In this document: positions 54,970-64,000 of the stretch, piece after piece
Layout: the number at the start of each line of letters is the position of its first letter
Position numbering within the stretch: position 1 is the first letter of the stretch
DNA from: Pseudeuparius sepicola
Lineage: Eukaryota; Arthropoda; Insecta; Coleoptera; Anthribidae
Direction: 5' to 3'
Assembly (NCBI GenBank): GCA_963920635.1
Contig: OY987307.1
Location: 19,545,735 to 19,609,734 of the forward strand
DNA: 64,000 bases
Notes under the pieces: generated by a model
What the model saw: the letters and a program-made list of their open reading frames with translations, nothing else
Told to the model about the DNA's origin: nothing
Database searches by the model: none
Program-made: the position numbers and the translations under genes

Positions 54970-57900
54970 TTAGGTGACATTGATGTTGTCGGACGTTCCT
55001 GCATTCCCCATGAATTTCCTGACGGTTCGGGCTGTCGCAAGTAGTACCGCTTTCTGCATGGACCTGTAAAGACTATCAGTTAGACCCAGCTCTTTTATGT
55101 TTCTCAGCAAACTTTTTGGTATAACACCAGTTGTTGACACGATAATTGGAATCGTCTTGACGTTTTCCATTTCCCATTGCCTTCTAATTCGTTCTTCTAA
55201 GTCTCTGTACTTCGCGATCTTCTCGACTTGCTTCACACGCAGGTTGTTGTTGTTCGGGATGGCCACATCAATCAGAGTTGTCTTCCTAGAAATTTTATCA
55301 ACTATTATAAGGTCCGGTCTGTTATGGGCAACTCGTTGATCTGTCAGAACTGTACGATCCCAGTACATCTTGTAGTTGCTGTTTTCAAGAACAGGCTCAG
55401 GTGTGTAGTTGTAATATGGGACCCTCTCTGCCTGCACAAGCAGCAGCTTTTCCGCCAGTTCCTGGTGCAAGATCTTGGCAACCGAATCGTGTCGTTCCTT
55501 ATATTCCGTTGATGCGAACATCTGACATCCTCCTGTTATGTGCTGGATTGTTTATGAAGTTGGGCACCCGTATCTGCATCTGTCATCCACTACCGATGCA
55601 TCTCCTACAATGAATTTTAGGTAGTTGCGAGTTGGTATAACCTGATCTTGTATGGCCAGTAGGAAGCCTTCCGTCTCGGGGAACATTCGTCCCGAGGTCA
55701 GCCAATAGTTCGACGCTAACTTGTCGACATGTTCCTGGTTAACCTCGTTAGGATGCCTCCCGTGCAGCGGCTTCCCCAACCACCTCTGTAGTTTATCGTT
55801 GTCGGTTCGGTGGTGATTTTGACGCTCGTGTTCCGTCAGACGTAGCGGTGTTGAGACGTCTGCTCCGCATATAGCCCTATGTAGTGTGGAGCTGTTGGCC
55901 TGCCTGTAGAAATAATTACGCAGCTTTAATATTTGTTGGTCCAATTGCTTGCTGAGATCTGCCAATCCTCTTCCTCCTAGTTGACGTGGCAGAGTTGTTC
56001 TTTCTACGGCGCTACGGGGATGATGTTTATGAGCTTTTGTCAGTAGTGTCCTAACTTTTCGTTGCAGGTTGTTGATGTCCGTGTTGGTCCAATTCACTAT
56101 TCCGAACGAATAGCTGAGTACAGAGCACGCATACGTGTTCAGGGCCTTAAACAAATTCCTGCTGTTAAGATCAGTTCGCACTACTTGTCTTACTCTCTTG
56201 ATGAATTCATTCGTTAAATCAGTCTTCATTGTTCGATGGTCTATCCTTTGAGCTTGTTTCATCCCGAGATACTTGTATGTATCTTCCTTGCTCATTGCTT
56301 CGATCTCCTGGCCGTCCTGCATCTCGTGTGCGCTTTGTTCGAGCTTTCCCCGGATGATATTAAGGGTGCGGCACTTGTCCAGTCCAAACAGCATTCCGAT
56401 GTCCCTGGAGAACTCCTCTACAATTTTAAGCATTTGCGTTAGTTGGTTTTTGGTTGCTGCGATCAGTTTTAAATCATCCATATATAATAGGTGATTCAAC
56501 TTGATCGCTTCTGCGTTGTTGCTTTTGATAGCGAAGCCATATTTTGTAGAGTTCAACCGATGTGATAGAGGGTTCATCGCCATGCAGAACCATAGTGGAC
56601 TGAGTGAATCTCCTTGGAAAATCCCTCTTCGGATGTTGATTGTGTCGGTCTCGATGTTACTGTCTGCGGTTCTGCGTTGTATCTTAGTGCGCCAGGTTGT
56701 CATAAAAAGGAAACTGTATGATGATCTATTTTATACAGCTTTAAGATACCTGTGAGCCAGTCGTGAGGTACGGAATCAAATGCTTTTTTGTAGTCCACAT
56801 AAGCCATGTGGAGGTTTCGTTGCTTGGAATGAGCCTGGTTGCAGATGACAGAGTCTATGATGAGTTGCTCTTTGCATCCCATTGCGCCCTTCGAGCAGCC
56901 CTTCTGCTGCATTGCAATGATGTTGTTCCGCTCGCAGTGAGCAGATATTCGCTGCGTAGGCAAGATGTGATTATCTTGTACAGCGTAGGCAAGCAGGTTA
57001 TTGGGCGGTACTTGGCAGGGTTATCCGTATTCCGCTGGTCTTTTGGTAACAGGTAGGTTGCACCCTGTGTAAGAAACAATGGCATTTTCAGAGGATCGAG
57101 CAAGACTTCATTAATTAAGGTAGTAATCTGTTCATGCGTGCACCACAACTTCTTAATCCAATAATTTTGGAGATGATCTGGACCTGGTGCCTTCCAGTTG
57201 TGGGAATTCTTGGTGACATTGGAGACCCCATCGGTTGTGAATTGCTCATGTTGCATCTGGCTATATTTCTGGCCTATCTCGCATTCTTCATCGATCCAGC
57301 TTGCACTGACATTTAATGGACCTGGTGTGGCAAGTGATTTCTCCAGAAACCGTCAACCTGTTCCCTGCTAAGGTAACTCGCATTTGTGGCATCGGCGCTA
57401 GAATTAAAAGCACGGTAGAAACCCTTTTCTGATCGTTCAAAGAGTTTGTTATCTCGTTTCCTGTTGTTACTAGCCTTGTATCTCCTCAGACGCCCTGCGA
57501 AAACAGAAAGTTTTTGTTTTAATGTGTCAAGACATTGTTGAGCAGTGATGTTCGCGGGGTCATGCCGAGAATGCATTTGGGTGCGGCTCATTATTGCCTG
57601 CACCGCCCTCTGGATCATTCTAGTTCTAACTCCTCTGATATATTCCGTCACTTGTCCTATGTCTTTACGGAGACTCTCGATCTTCCGATTTAGTCGCATT
57701 TCCCATTGAGCCATTCGTGGTTCTGGTCTTGCACGATTCAACTCTTGGGTCGTTCGGATCTTGGCATCCATTACAGTGGTGACTGACGTTGCGGCACAGT
57801 AGATTAACATGTGCATACGTTCTAATGTTGGTGTCACTGAAACATAGTTTGGTAAAATTCGTGTGTTCATAAGATCGAGCACGATCGCAAGTTTCCTGGA

Positions 57901-58541
57901 AGAATTTAATCTTGGTAGCGGTGGCCTGCTCAGTGGGTCTGTGCCTTCGTATCGCAATACTGCCTGTCTCATATGTGCGTTTAAGCCTTCAAAATGTTCT
58001 TCGTTAACCGATTCCAGACTCTCGGTTGTTGGTTCTACCGTTTCGGCTTCTAGTTGTTGTCCAGGCGCTTGAAGTTCCCCATTGTTGTTGTTGTCATCTA
58101 TGGCTATGTGTTCGCCGTGGATCTCTAGCTCAACTTCCCGTTTGATAGCGTTAAGTCGCGTTTCTGGAACTCGGCATGCAGTTGTTGTCGGTAGCCGATC
58201 ATCTCTTGTCCTAAGTTTGTCACCCTGTAAAAAATACGCATAATCGATTCATTCATGGACACAGTCCATTTCATGCGTCGTCGTTGTAATCCCGCCTCTG
58301 TGAACGCTGGCTGAAGTTCCCGCGCAGCACCTTCGGTGGGTGGAACCCTAGTTCTCGTTTGGCTCCCATGTTGTAGATGTTCGTGTTGTTGTTGGGCTGT
58401 AGCTGTTTGTGCAACAGGGGCCCGCCTCATCAGCGCCCTGTCACCGACGTCCCGCTCGCTGTCATGTCCAGCGCCGGCTCCAGACATGCCCTGGCGATCC
58501 CCAGGCAGCGGCCCTATGACAAAACTCCTATTAATCTCCAT
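54970..58541 (-). pseudogene. Dong/R4-like ORF, frameshifted, with N-terminus
   Basis: The pieces, from 5' to 3', are as follows. 58541-58125 starts MEINRSFVIG and holds a basic, Trp-containing MKWTVSMNESIMRIFYR block. 57972-57313 is a helical region of unknown function. 57256-56855 and 56963-56700 hold RT fingers with KAPGPDHLQNYWIKKLW and motif A MAYVDYKKAFDSVPHDWL. 56703-55552 holds motif B GDSLSPLWFCMAMNPLSHRL, motif C LLYMDDLKL, the thumb, and the CCHC start CRYGCPTS. 55521-54970 holds the endonuclease RPDLIIVDKISRKTTLIDVA and the C-terminus. A stop truncates the frame inside the CCHC knuckle (KSLS-like change to a stop after CRYGCPTS), and other breaks separate the rest. No N-terminal zinc finger of the R2 kind was seen. 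Confidence 0.88.
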
Positions 58542-58619
58542 TCCATGGGTTTCTCCCGTAACGTGGGAGTGACGGCCCTCGGTCGCCTTTTACGACTCGC
58601 GGAGCCACGATAGGAGTAT

Positions 58620-59048
58620 TCTAACCCGCTACCCACACAGGTCAACTAGGATAACGCGGGATCGTTACACCCGAGGATCTGCCCCTCTCACAGGTCAAAC
58701 CCCTCCTTGCGTTAACTGGGAAACACAGGATCGTTACACCCGAAGATCCGCCTCTCTCACAGGCTAGATCCATCCCTGTGTAACCGAGAGTCGCGGGATT
58801 GTCACACCCGAGGATCAGCCCCCGTCACCAGCTAGACCCCTCCCTGCGCAACTGGAGATCGCGGGATTGTCACACCCGTAGGTCTGCCCCTGTCAGAGGC
58901 CAAACCTCTCCATGCGTAACTGGGAATCGCGGGATCGTCACACCCGTGAATCTGCCCCTCTCACAGGTCAGACCCATCCCTGCGTAACTGGGGAGCGCGG
59001 GATCGTCACACCCGTGGGTCTGCCTCTCTCACAAGTTAGACCCCCCCT
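58620..59048 (-). repeat. 5' UTR tandem repeats of array copy 2 (68-69 bp x 6)
   Basis: CACACCCG or TTACACCCG recurs near 58665, 58734, 58802, 58870, 58938 and 59007, each within a unit with CGCGGGATCGT and GCCCCTCTCACAGG. The period is 68-69 bp and the units are GC-rich. They occupy the element's 5' end upstream of the first Met (58541), where internal promoters of LINEs usually lie. Confidence 0.85.
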
Positions 59049-59050
59049 GC

Positions 59051-59069
59051 GCATTTATTATTATTATTA
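59051..59069. repeat. (TTA)n junction between array copies 2 and 3
   Basis: A short TTA run (ATTTATTATTATTATTAT) sits between the 5' end of copy 2 and the 3' end of copy 3. Confidence 0.9.
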
Positions 59070-61861
59070 TCTCGACTTAGCCAAAAGGCATTCGCACTCC
59101 CTCTCTGGGGAATATTCACTCAGATCCCGGGTATCCCGGATACCATAAGGATCTGGCTCGGACGAGACCCTTGCCATGTTATCGGGCCTTAGGTGACATT
59201 GATGTTGTTGGACGTTCCTGCACTCCCCATGAATTTCCTGACGGTTCGGGCTGTCGCAAGTAGTACCGCTTTCTGCATGGACCTGTAAAGATTATCAGTT
59301 AGACCCAGCTCTTTGATGTTTCTCAGCAAACTTTTTGGTATGACACCAGTTGTTGACACGATGATTGGAATCGTCTGAACGTTGTCCATTTCCCATTGCC
59401 TTCTAATTCGTTCTTCTAAGTCTCTGTACTTCGCGATCTTCTCGACTTGCTTCACACGCAGGTTGTTGTTGTTCGGGATGGCCACATCAATCAGAGTTGT
59501 CTTCCTAGAAATTTTATCAACTATTATAAGGTCCGGTCTGTTATGGGCAACTCGTTGATCTGTCAGAACTGTACGATCCCAGTACATCTTGTAGTTGCTG
59601 TTCTCAAGAACAGGCTCCGGTGTGTAGCTGTAATATGGGATCCTCTCTGCCTGCACAAGCAGAAGTTTTTCCGCCAGTTCCTGGTGCAAGATCTTGGCAA
59701 CCGAATCGTGTCGTTCCTTATATTCCGTTGATGCGAACATCTGACATCCTCCTGTTATGTGCTGGATTGTTTCTGAAGTTGGGCACCCGTATCTGCATCT
59801 GTCATCCACTACCGATGCATCTCCTACAGTGAATTTTAGGTAGTTGCGAGTTGGTATAACCTGATCTTGTATGGCCAGTAAGAAGCCTTCTGTCTCTGGG
59901 AACATTCGTCCCGAGGTCAGCCAATAGTACGACGCTAACTTGTCGACATGTTCCTGGTTAACCTCATTAGGATGTCTCCCGTGCAGCGGCTTCTCTAACC
60001 ACCTCTGTAGTTTATCGTTGTCGGTTCGGTGGTGATTGTGATGCTCGTGTTCCGTCAGACGTAGCGGTGTTGAGACGTCTGCTCCGCATATAGCTTTATG
60101 TAGTGTGGAGCTGTTGGCCTGTCTGTGGAAATAATTACGCAGATTTAGTATTTGTTGGTCCAATTGCTTGCTGAGGTCTGCCAATCCTCTTCCTCCTTGT
60201 TGACGTGGCAGGGTTGTTCTTTCTACGGCGCTACGGGGATGATGTTTATGAGCTTTTGTCAGTAGTGTCCTAACTTTTCGTTGCAAGTTGTTGATGTCCG
60301 TGTTGGTCCAATTCACTATTCCGAAGGAATAGCTTAGTACAGAGCACGCATACGTGTTTAGGGCCTTAAACAAATTCCTGCTGTTAAGATCAGTTCGCAC
60401 TACTTGTCTTACTCTCTTGATGAATTCATTAGTTAAATCGGTCTTCATTGTTCGATGATCTATCCTTTGAGCTTGCTTCATCCCGAGGTACTTGTATGTA
60501 TCTCCCACGCTCATTGCTTCGATCTCCTGTCCGTTCTGCATCTCGTGTGCGCCTTGTTCGAGCTTTCCCCTTATGATATTAAGGGTGCGGCACTTGTCCA
60601 GTCCAAACTGCATTCCGATGTCCCTGGAGAACTCCTCTACAATTTTAAGCATTTGCGTTAGTTGGTTCTTGGTTGCGGCCATCAGTTTTAAATCATCCAT
60701 ATATAACAGGTGATTCAACCTGAACGCTTCTGATCTGTTGCTTTTGATAGCGAAGCCATATTTCGTAGAGTTCAACCGGTGTGATAGAGGGTTCATCGCC
60801 ATGCAGAACCACAGTGGACTGAGTGAATCTCCTTGGAAAATCCCTCTTCGGATGTTGATTGTGTCGGTCTCGATGTTACTGCTTGCGGTTCTGAGTTGTA
60901 TCTTAGTGCGCCAGGTTGTCATAACGTGTTCTAAAAAGGAAACTGTATGATGATCTATTTTGTACAGCTTTAAGATACCTGTGAGCCAGTCGTGAGGTAC
61001 GGAATCAAATGCTTTTTTGTAGTCCACATAAGCCATGTAGAGGTTTCGTTGCCTGGAATGAGCCTGGTTGCAGATGACAGAGTCTATGATGAGTTGCTCC
61101 TTGCATCCCATTGCGCCCTTCGCGCAGCCCTTCTGCTGCATTGCCATGATGTTGTTCCGCTCACAGTGAGCATATATTCGCTGCGTAAGGCAAGATGTGA
61201 TTATCTTGTACAGCGTAGGCAAGCAGGTTATTGGGCGGTACTTGGCAGGATTATCCGTATTCCGCTGGTCTTTTGGTAACAAGTAGGTTGCACCCTGTGT
61301 AAGAAACAATGGCATTTTCAGAGGATCGAGCAAGACTTCATTAATTAAGGCAGTTATTTGTTCATGCGTGCACCACAACTTCTTAATCCAGTAATTTTGG
61401 AGATGATCTGGACCTGGTGCCTTCCAGTTGTGGGAATTCTTTATGACATTGGAGACCTCATCGGTTGTGAATTGCTCATGTTGCATCTGGCTATAGTTCC
61501 GGCCCATCTCGCGTTCTTCACTGATCCAGCTTGCACTGACATTGTATGGACCTGGTGTGGCAAGTTGATTTCTCCAGAAACCGTCGACCTGTTCTCTGGT
61601 AGGGTAAGTCGCATTTGTGGCATCGGCGCTAGAATTCAAAGTACGGTAGAAAACTTTTTCTGATCGTTCAAAAAGTTTGTTGTCTCGTTTCCTGTTGTTA
61701 CTAGCCTTGTATCTCCTCAGACGCCCTGCGAAAACAGAAAGTTTTTGTTTTAATGTGTCAAGACATTGTTGAGCAGTGATGTTCGCGGGGTCACGCTGAG
61801 AATGCATTTGGGTGCGGCTCATTATTGCCTGCACCGCCCTCTGGATCTTTCTAGTTCTAAG
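59070..61861 (-). mobile_element. Dong/R4-like LINE, array copy 3 (5'-truncated)
   Basis: It runs from CTCGACTTAGCC to a 5' truncation at the sequence encoding RTRKIQRAVQ (about 61860), immediately followed by the (TTA)n of copy 4. The 3' UTR contains the conserved GATCCCGGGTATCCCGGAT palindromic stretch found in all copies, a candidate RT-recognition fold. Confidence 0.92.
59189..61834 (-). CDS. Dong/R4-like polyprotein, 881-codon open frame (N-truncated)
   Basis: It reads uninterrupted to a normal stop. The protein binds element RNA, nicks the target and reverse transcribes (family knowledge for R2/R4-type LINEs). In order it shows: KAPGPDHLQNYWIKKLW; motif A MAYVDYKKAFDSVPHDWL (about residues 267-284); motif B GIFQGDSLSPLWFCMAMNPL; motif C LLYMDDLKL (about 375-383); a thumb with KAHKHHPRSAVERTTLP; a CCHC knuckle CRYGCPTSETIQHITGGC (C-x3-C-x7-H-x4-C, about 680-697); and a restriction-like endonuclease core RPDLIIVDKISRKTTLIDVA (about 766-785). 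The chosen Met at 61834 is internal, since the frame continues upstream to the truncation at 61860. All catalytic motifs look intact, but without a 5' region it is probably not expressed on its own. Confidence 0.9.
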   Translation of the reverse strand: MQAIMSRTQMHSQRDPANITAQQCLDTLKQKLSVFAGRLRRYKASNNRKRDNKLFERSEKVFYRTLNSSADATNATYPTREQVDGFWRNQLATPGPYNVSASWISEEREMGRNYSQMQHEQFTTDEVSNVIKNSHNWKAPGPDHLQNYWIKKLWCTHEQITALINEVLLDPLKMPLFLTQGATYLLPKDQRNTDNPAKYRPITCLPTLYKIITSCLTQRIYAHCERNNIMAMQQKGCAKGAMGCKEQLIIDSVICNQAHSRQRNLYMAYVDYKKAFDSVPHDWLTGILKLYKIDHHTVSFLEHVMTTWRTKIQLRTASSNIETDTINIRRGIFQGDSLSPLWFCMAMNPLSHRLNSTKYGFAIKSNRSEAFRLNHLLYMDDLKLMAATKNQLTQMLKIVEEFSRDIGMQFGLDKCRTLNIIRGKLEQGAHEMQNGQEIEAMSVGDTYKYLGMKQAQRIDHRTMKTDLTNEFIKRVRQVVRTDLNSRNLFKALNTYACSVLSYSFGIVNWTNTDINNLQRKVRTLLTKAHKHHPRSAVERTTLPRQQGGRGLADLSKQLDQQILNLRNYFHRQANSSTLHKAICGADVSTPLRLTEHEHHNHHRTDNDKLQRWLEKPLHGRHPNEVNQEHVDKLASYYWLTSGRMFPETEGFLLAIQDQVIPTRNYLKFTVGDASVVDDRCRYGCPTSETIQHITGGCQMFASTEYKERHDSVAKILHQELAEKLLLVQAERIPYYSYTPEPVLENSNYKMYWDRTVLTDQRVAHNRPDLIIVDKISRKTTLIDVAIPNNNNLRVKQVEKIAKYRDLEERIRRQWEMDNVQTIPIIVSTTGVIPKSLLRNIKELGLTDNLYRSMQKAVLLATARTVRKFMGSAGTSNNINVT

Positions 61862-61876
61862 TTATTATTATTATTA
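61862..61876. repeat. (TTA)n junction between array copies 3 and 4
   Basis: About five TTA units join the truncated 5' end of copy 3 to the 3' end of copy 4. Confidence 0.9.
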
Positions 61877-64000
61877 TCTCGACTTAGCCAAAAGGCATTC
61901 GCACTCCCTCTACGGGGAACATTCACTCAGATCCCGGGCATCCCGGATACCAAAAGGATCTGGCTCGGACGAGACCCTTGCCATGTAATCGGGCCTTAGG
62001 TGACATTGATGTTGTTGGACGATCCTGCATTCCCCATGAATTTCCTGACGGTTCGGGCTGTCGCAAGTAGTACCGCTTTCTGCATGGACCTGTAAAGACT
62101 ATCAGTTAGATTCAGCTCCTTGATGTTTCTCAGCAAACTTTTTGGTATAACACCAGTTGTTGACATGATGATTGGAATCGTCTGGACGTTCTCCATTTCC
62201 CATTGCCTTCTAATTCGTTCTTCTAAGTCTCTGTACTTCGCGATCTTCTCGACTTGCTTCACACGCAGGTTGTTGTTGTTCGGGATGGCCACATCAATCA
62301 GAGTTGTCTTCCTAGAAATTTTATCAACTATTATAAGGTCCGGTCTGTTATGGGCAACTCGTTGATCAGTCAGAACTGTACGATCCCAGTACATCTTGTA
62401 GTTTCTGTTCTCAAGAACAGGCTCAGGTGTGTAGTTGTAATATGGGACCCTCTCTGTCTGCACAAGCAGCAGCTTTTCCGCCAGTTCCTGGTGCAAGATC
62501 TTGGCAACCGAATCGTGTCGTTCCTTATATTCCGTTGATGCAAACATCTGACATCCTCCTGTTATGTGCTGGATTGTTTCTGAAGTTGGGCACCCGTATC
62601 TGCATCTGTCATCCACTACCGATGCATCTCCTACAATGAATTTTAGGTAGTTGCGAGTTGGTATAACCTGATCTTGTATGGCCAGTAAGAAGCCTTCTGT
62701 CTCTGGGAACATCCGTCCCGAGGTCAGCCAATAGTACGACGCTAACTTGTCGACATGTTCCTGGTTAACCTCATTAGGATGCCTCCCGTGCAGCGGCTTC
62801 TCTAACCACCTCTGTAGTTTATCGTTGTCAGTTCGGTGGTGATTGTGATGCTCGTGTTCCGTCAGACGTAGCGGTGTTGAGACGTCTGCTCCGCATATAG
62901 CTTTATGTAGTGTGGAGCTGTTGGCCTGTCTGTGGAAATAATTACGCAGATTTAGTATTTGTTGGTCCAATTGCTTGCTGAGGTCTGCCAATCCTCTTCC
63001 TCCTTGTTGACGTGGCAGGGTTGTTCTTTCTACGGCGCTACGGGGATGATGTTTATGAGCTTTTGTCAGTAGTGTCCTAACTTTTCGTTGCAAGTTGTTG
63101 ATGTCCGTGTTGGTCCAATTCACTATTCCGAAGGAATAGCTTAGTACAGAGCACGCATACGTGTTTAGGGCCTTAAACAAATTCCTGCTGTTAAGATCAG
63201 TTCGCACTACTTGTCTTACTCTCTTGATGAATTCATTAGTTAAATCGGTCTTCATTGTTCGATGATCTATCCTTTGAGCTTGCTTCATCCCGAGGTACTT
63301 GTATGTATCTCCCACGCTCATTGCTTCGATCTCCTGTCCGTCCTGCATCTCGTGTGCGCCTTGTTCGAGCTTTCCCCGGACGATATTAAGGGTGCGGCAC
63401 TTGTCCAGTCCAAACTGCATTCCGATGTCCCTGGAGAACTCCTCTACAATTTTAAGCATTTGCGTTAGTTGGTTCTTGGTTGCGGCCATCAGTTTTAAAT
63501 CATCCATATATAACAGGTGATTCAACCTGAACGCTTCTGATCTGTTGCTTTTGATAGCGAAGCCATATTTCGTAGAGTTCAACCGGTGTGATAGAGGGTT
63601 CATCGCCATGCAGAACCACAGTGGACTGAGTGAATCTCCTTGGAAAATCCCTCTTCGGATGTTGATTGTGTCGGTCTCGATGTTACTGCTTGCGGTTCTG
63701 AGTTGTATCTTAGTGCGCCAGGTTGTCATAACGTGTTCTAAAAAGGAAACTGTATGATGATCTATTTTGTACAGCTTTAAGATACCTGTGAGCCAGTCGT
63801 GAGGTACGGAATCAAATGCTTTTTTGTAGTCCACATAAGCCATGTAGAGGTTTCGTTGCCTGGAATGAGCCTGGTTGCAGATGACAGAGTCTATGATGAG
63901 TTGCTCTTTGCATCCCATTGCGCCCTTCGCGCAGCCCTTCTGCTGCATTGCCATGATGTTGTTCCGCTCACAGTGAGCATATATTCGCTGCGTAAGGCAA
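61877..64000 (-). mobile_element. Dong/R4-like LINE, array copy 4 (runs off window)
   Basis: The 3' end is at 61877 and the sequence is highly similar to copy 3 throughout. No break is visible to the window edge, so the 5' extent is unknown. It could be the most complete copy of the array. Confidence 0.92.
61996..64000 (-). CDS. Dong/R4-like polyprotein, partial at window edge
   Basis: The frame is open from the window end to the stop at 61996-61998; at least 652 codons follow the first visible Met (63954), which is internal. It has motif A MAYVDYKKAFDSVPHDWL, motif C LLYMDDLKL, the CCHC knuckle CRYGCPTSETIQHITGGC and the RPDLIIVD endonuclease core, all intact. It differs from copy 3 at a handful of positions (for example NIVRGK for NIIRGK, and QTERVPYYNY for QAERIPYYSY). 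It could belong to a full-length, possibly active element; the missing 5' part decides this. Confidence 0.9.
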   Translation of the reverse strand, partial: CLTQRIYAHCERNNIMAMQQKGCAKGAMGCKEQLIIDSVICNQAHSRQRNLYMAYVDYKKAFDSVPHDWLTGILKLYKIDHHTVSFLEHVMTTWRTKIQLRTASSNIETDTINIRRGIFQGDSLSPLWFCMAMNPLSHRLNSTKYGFAIKSNRSEAFRLNHLLYMDDLKLMAATKNQLTQMLKIVEEFSRDIGMQFGLDKCRTLNIVRGKLEQGAHEMQDGQEIEAMSVGDTYKYLGMKQAQRIDHRTMKTDLTNEFIKRVRQVVRTDLNSRNLFKALNTYACSVLSYSFGIVNWTNTDINNLQRKVRTLLTKAHKHHPRSAVERTTLPRQQGGRGLADLSKQLDQQILNLRNYFHRQANSSTLHKAICGADVSTPLRLTEHEHHNHHRTDNDKLQRWLEKPLHGRHPNEVNQEHVDKLASYYWLTSGRMFPETEGFLLAIQDQVIPTRNYLKFIVGDASVVDDRCRYGCPTSETIQHITGGCQMFASTEYKERHDSVAKILHQELAEKLLLVQTERVPYYNYTPEPVLENRNYKMYWDRTVLTDQRVAHNRPDLIIVDKISRKTTLIDVAIPNNNNLRVKQVEKIAKYRDLEERIRRQWEMENVQTIPIIMSTTGVIPKSLLRNIKELNLTDSLYRSMQKAVLLATARTVRKFMGNAGSSNNINVT

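Larger units (their letters stand above)
54851..59049 (-). mobile_element. Dong/R4-like LINE, array copy 2 (near full length)
   Basis: It extends from the 3' end (TCGACTTAGCC) through the whole coding region to a GC-rich 5' region of 68-69-bp tandem repeats ending at about 59049. There (TTA)n of the next copy begins. At about 4.2 kb it is the only copy here with 5' sequence. The coding region is frameshifted. Confidence 0.9.

Noticed and set aside
58600..59048. CRISPR-like direct repeats
   Set aside because: The units are contiguous 68-69-bp repeats without spacers, are diverged from each other, and sit at the 5' end of a LINE in a eukaryotic genome.
55097..63757. Many + strand frames of 60-105 codons across the LINE array
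   Set aside because: They recur at the same relative positions in each copy and are antisense shadows of the - strand LINE protein. None shows an independent domain.
1..64000. tRNA, rRNA or bacterial-type operons
   Set aside because: No cloverleaf-like sequence, no rDNA-like GC-rich conserved blocks and no gene clusters with ribosome-binding sites were recognised.

Overview
This is a eukaryotic, AT-rich stretch with short GC-rich islands, almost certainly from an arthropod and most likely an insect. The reasons are the transposon families present (Dong/R4-type and CR1/L2-type LINEs, a Penelope-like element, Tc1, pogo, Mutator-like and hAT-like DNA elements), the many TACAGGGTG-type repeat termini and the frequent TAGGTACCTA words. 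I cannot name the species. I recognised no intact host protein-coding gene, rRNA or tRNA. The window reads as intergenic or intronic DNA in which unique, possibly regulatory segments are separated by nested mobile elements.

Left part (1-16 kb): a pogo-like DNA transposon with terminal inverted repeats, TA target duplications and a decayed transposase carrying a PHD-like finger (369-2069); a decayed Tc1-like element (about 2935-4240); two adjacent decayed Dong/R4-like LINEs on the + strand (4988-8087); a putative DNA element bounded by inverted ATCGTAAG-rich ends with a helix-turn-helix remnant (8505-10965); a near-palindromic 934-bp TA-flanked element (11290-12223); repeat families and a GC-rich island near 14.6-15.0 kb.

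Middle (16-39 kb): a Penelope-like fragment split by a 608-bp insertion with a 10-bp target duplication; several foldback elements or long hairpins (19.2, 23.8, 25.8, 28.3 and 35.7 kb); a Mutator-like element with GC-rich TTCGGCGC-repeat ends and a transposase C-terminus (26540-27642); another TIR element with a 9-bp duplication (29911-31131); a CR1/L2-like LINE relic (34.2-35.7 kb); and a 1.65-kb foldback element whose spacer encodes a cysteine-rich CXC-like peptide.

Right part (39-64 kb): a nested insertion. A Tc1-like copy received a short non-LTR-like piece (9-bp duplication), and that piece received a head-to-head pair of Penelope-like elements (10-bp duplication). Next come a hAT-like 1.14-kb element whose core is a GC-rich 18-bp minisatellite, AT-rich repeats, and a head-to-tail array of four Dong/R4-like LINEs on the - strand (54.3-64.0 kb). 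Each array member has its 3' end on a (TTA)n tract. The third has an uninterrupted 881-codon frame with RT, CCHC and restriction-like endonuclease motifs but lacks its 5' part. The second extends to a 5' end made of 68-69-bp tandem repeats but is frameshifted. The fourth runs off the window with its frame open.

The strongest biological story is this self-seeding behaviour. The LINE appears to insert into TAA microsatellites, and each copy carries a TAA tract at its own 3' junction that can receive the next copy. The same arrangement is seen independently at 5.0-8.1 kb.
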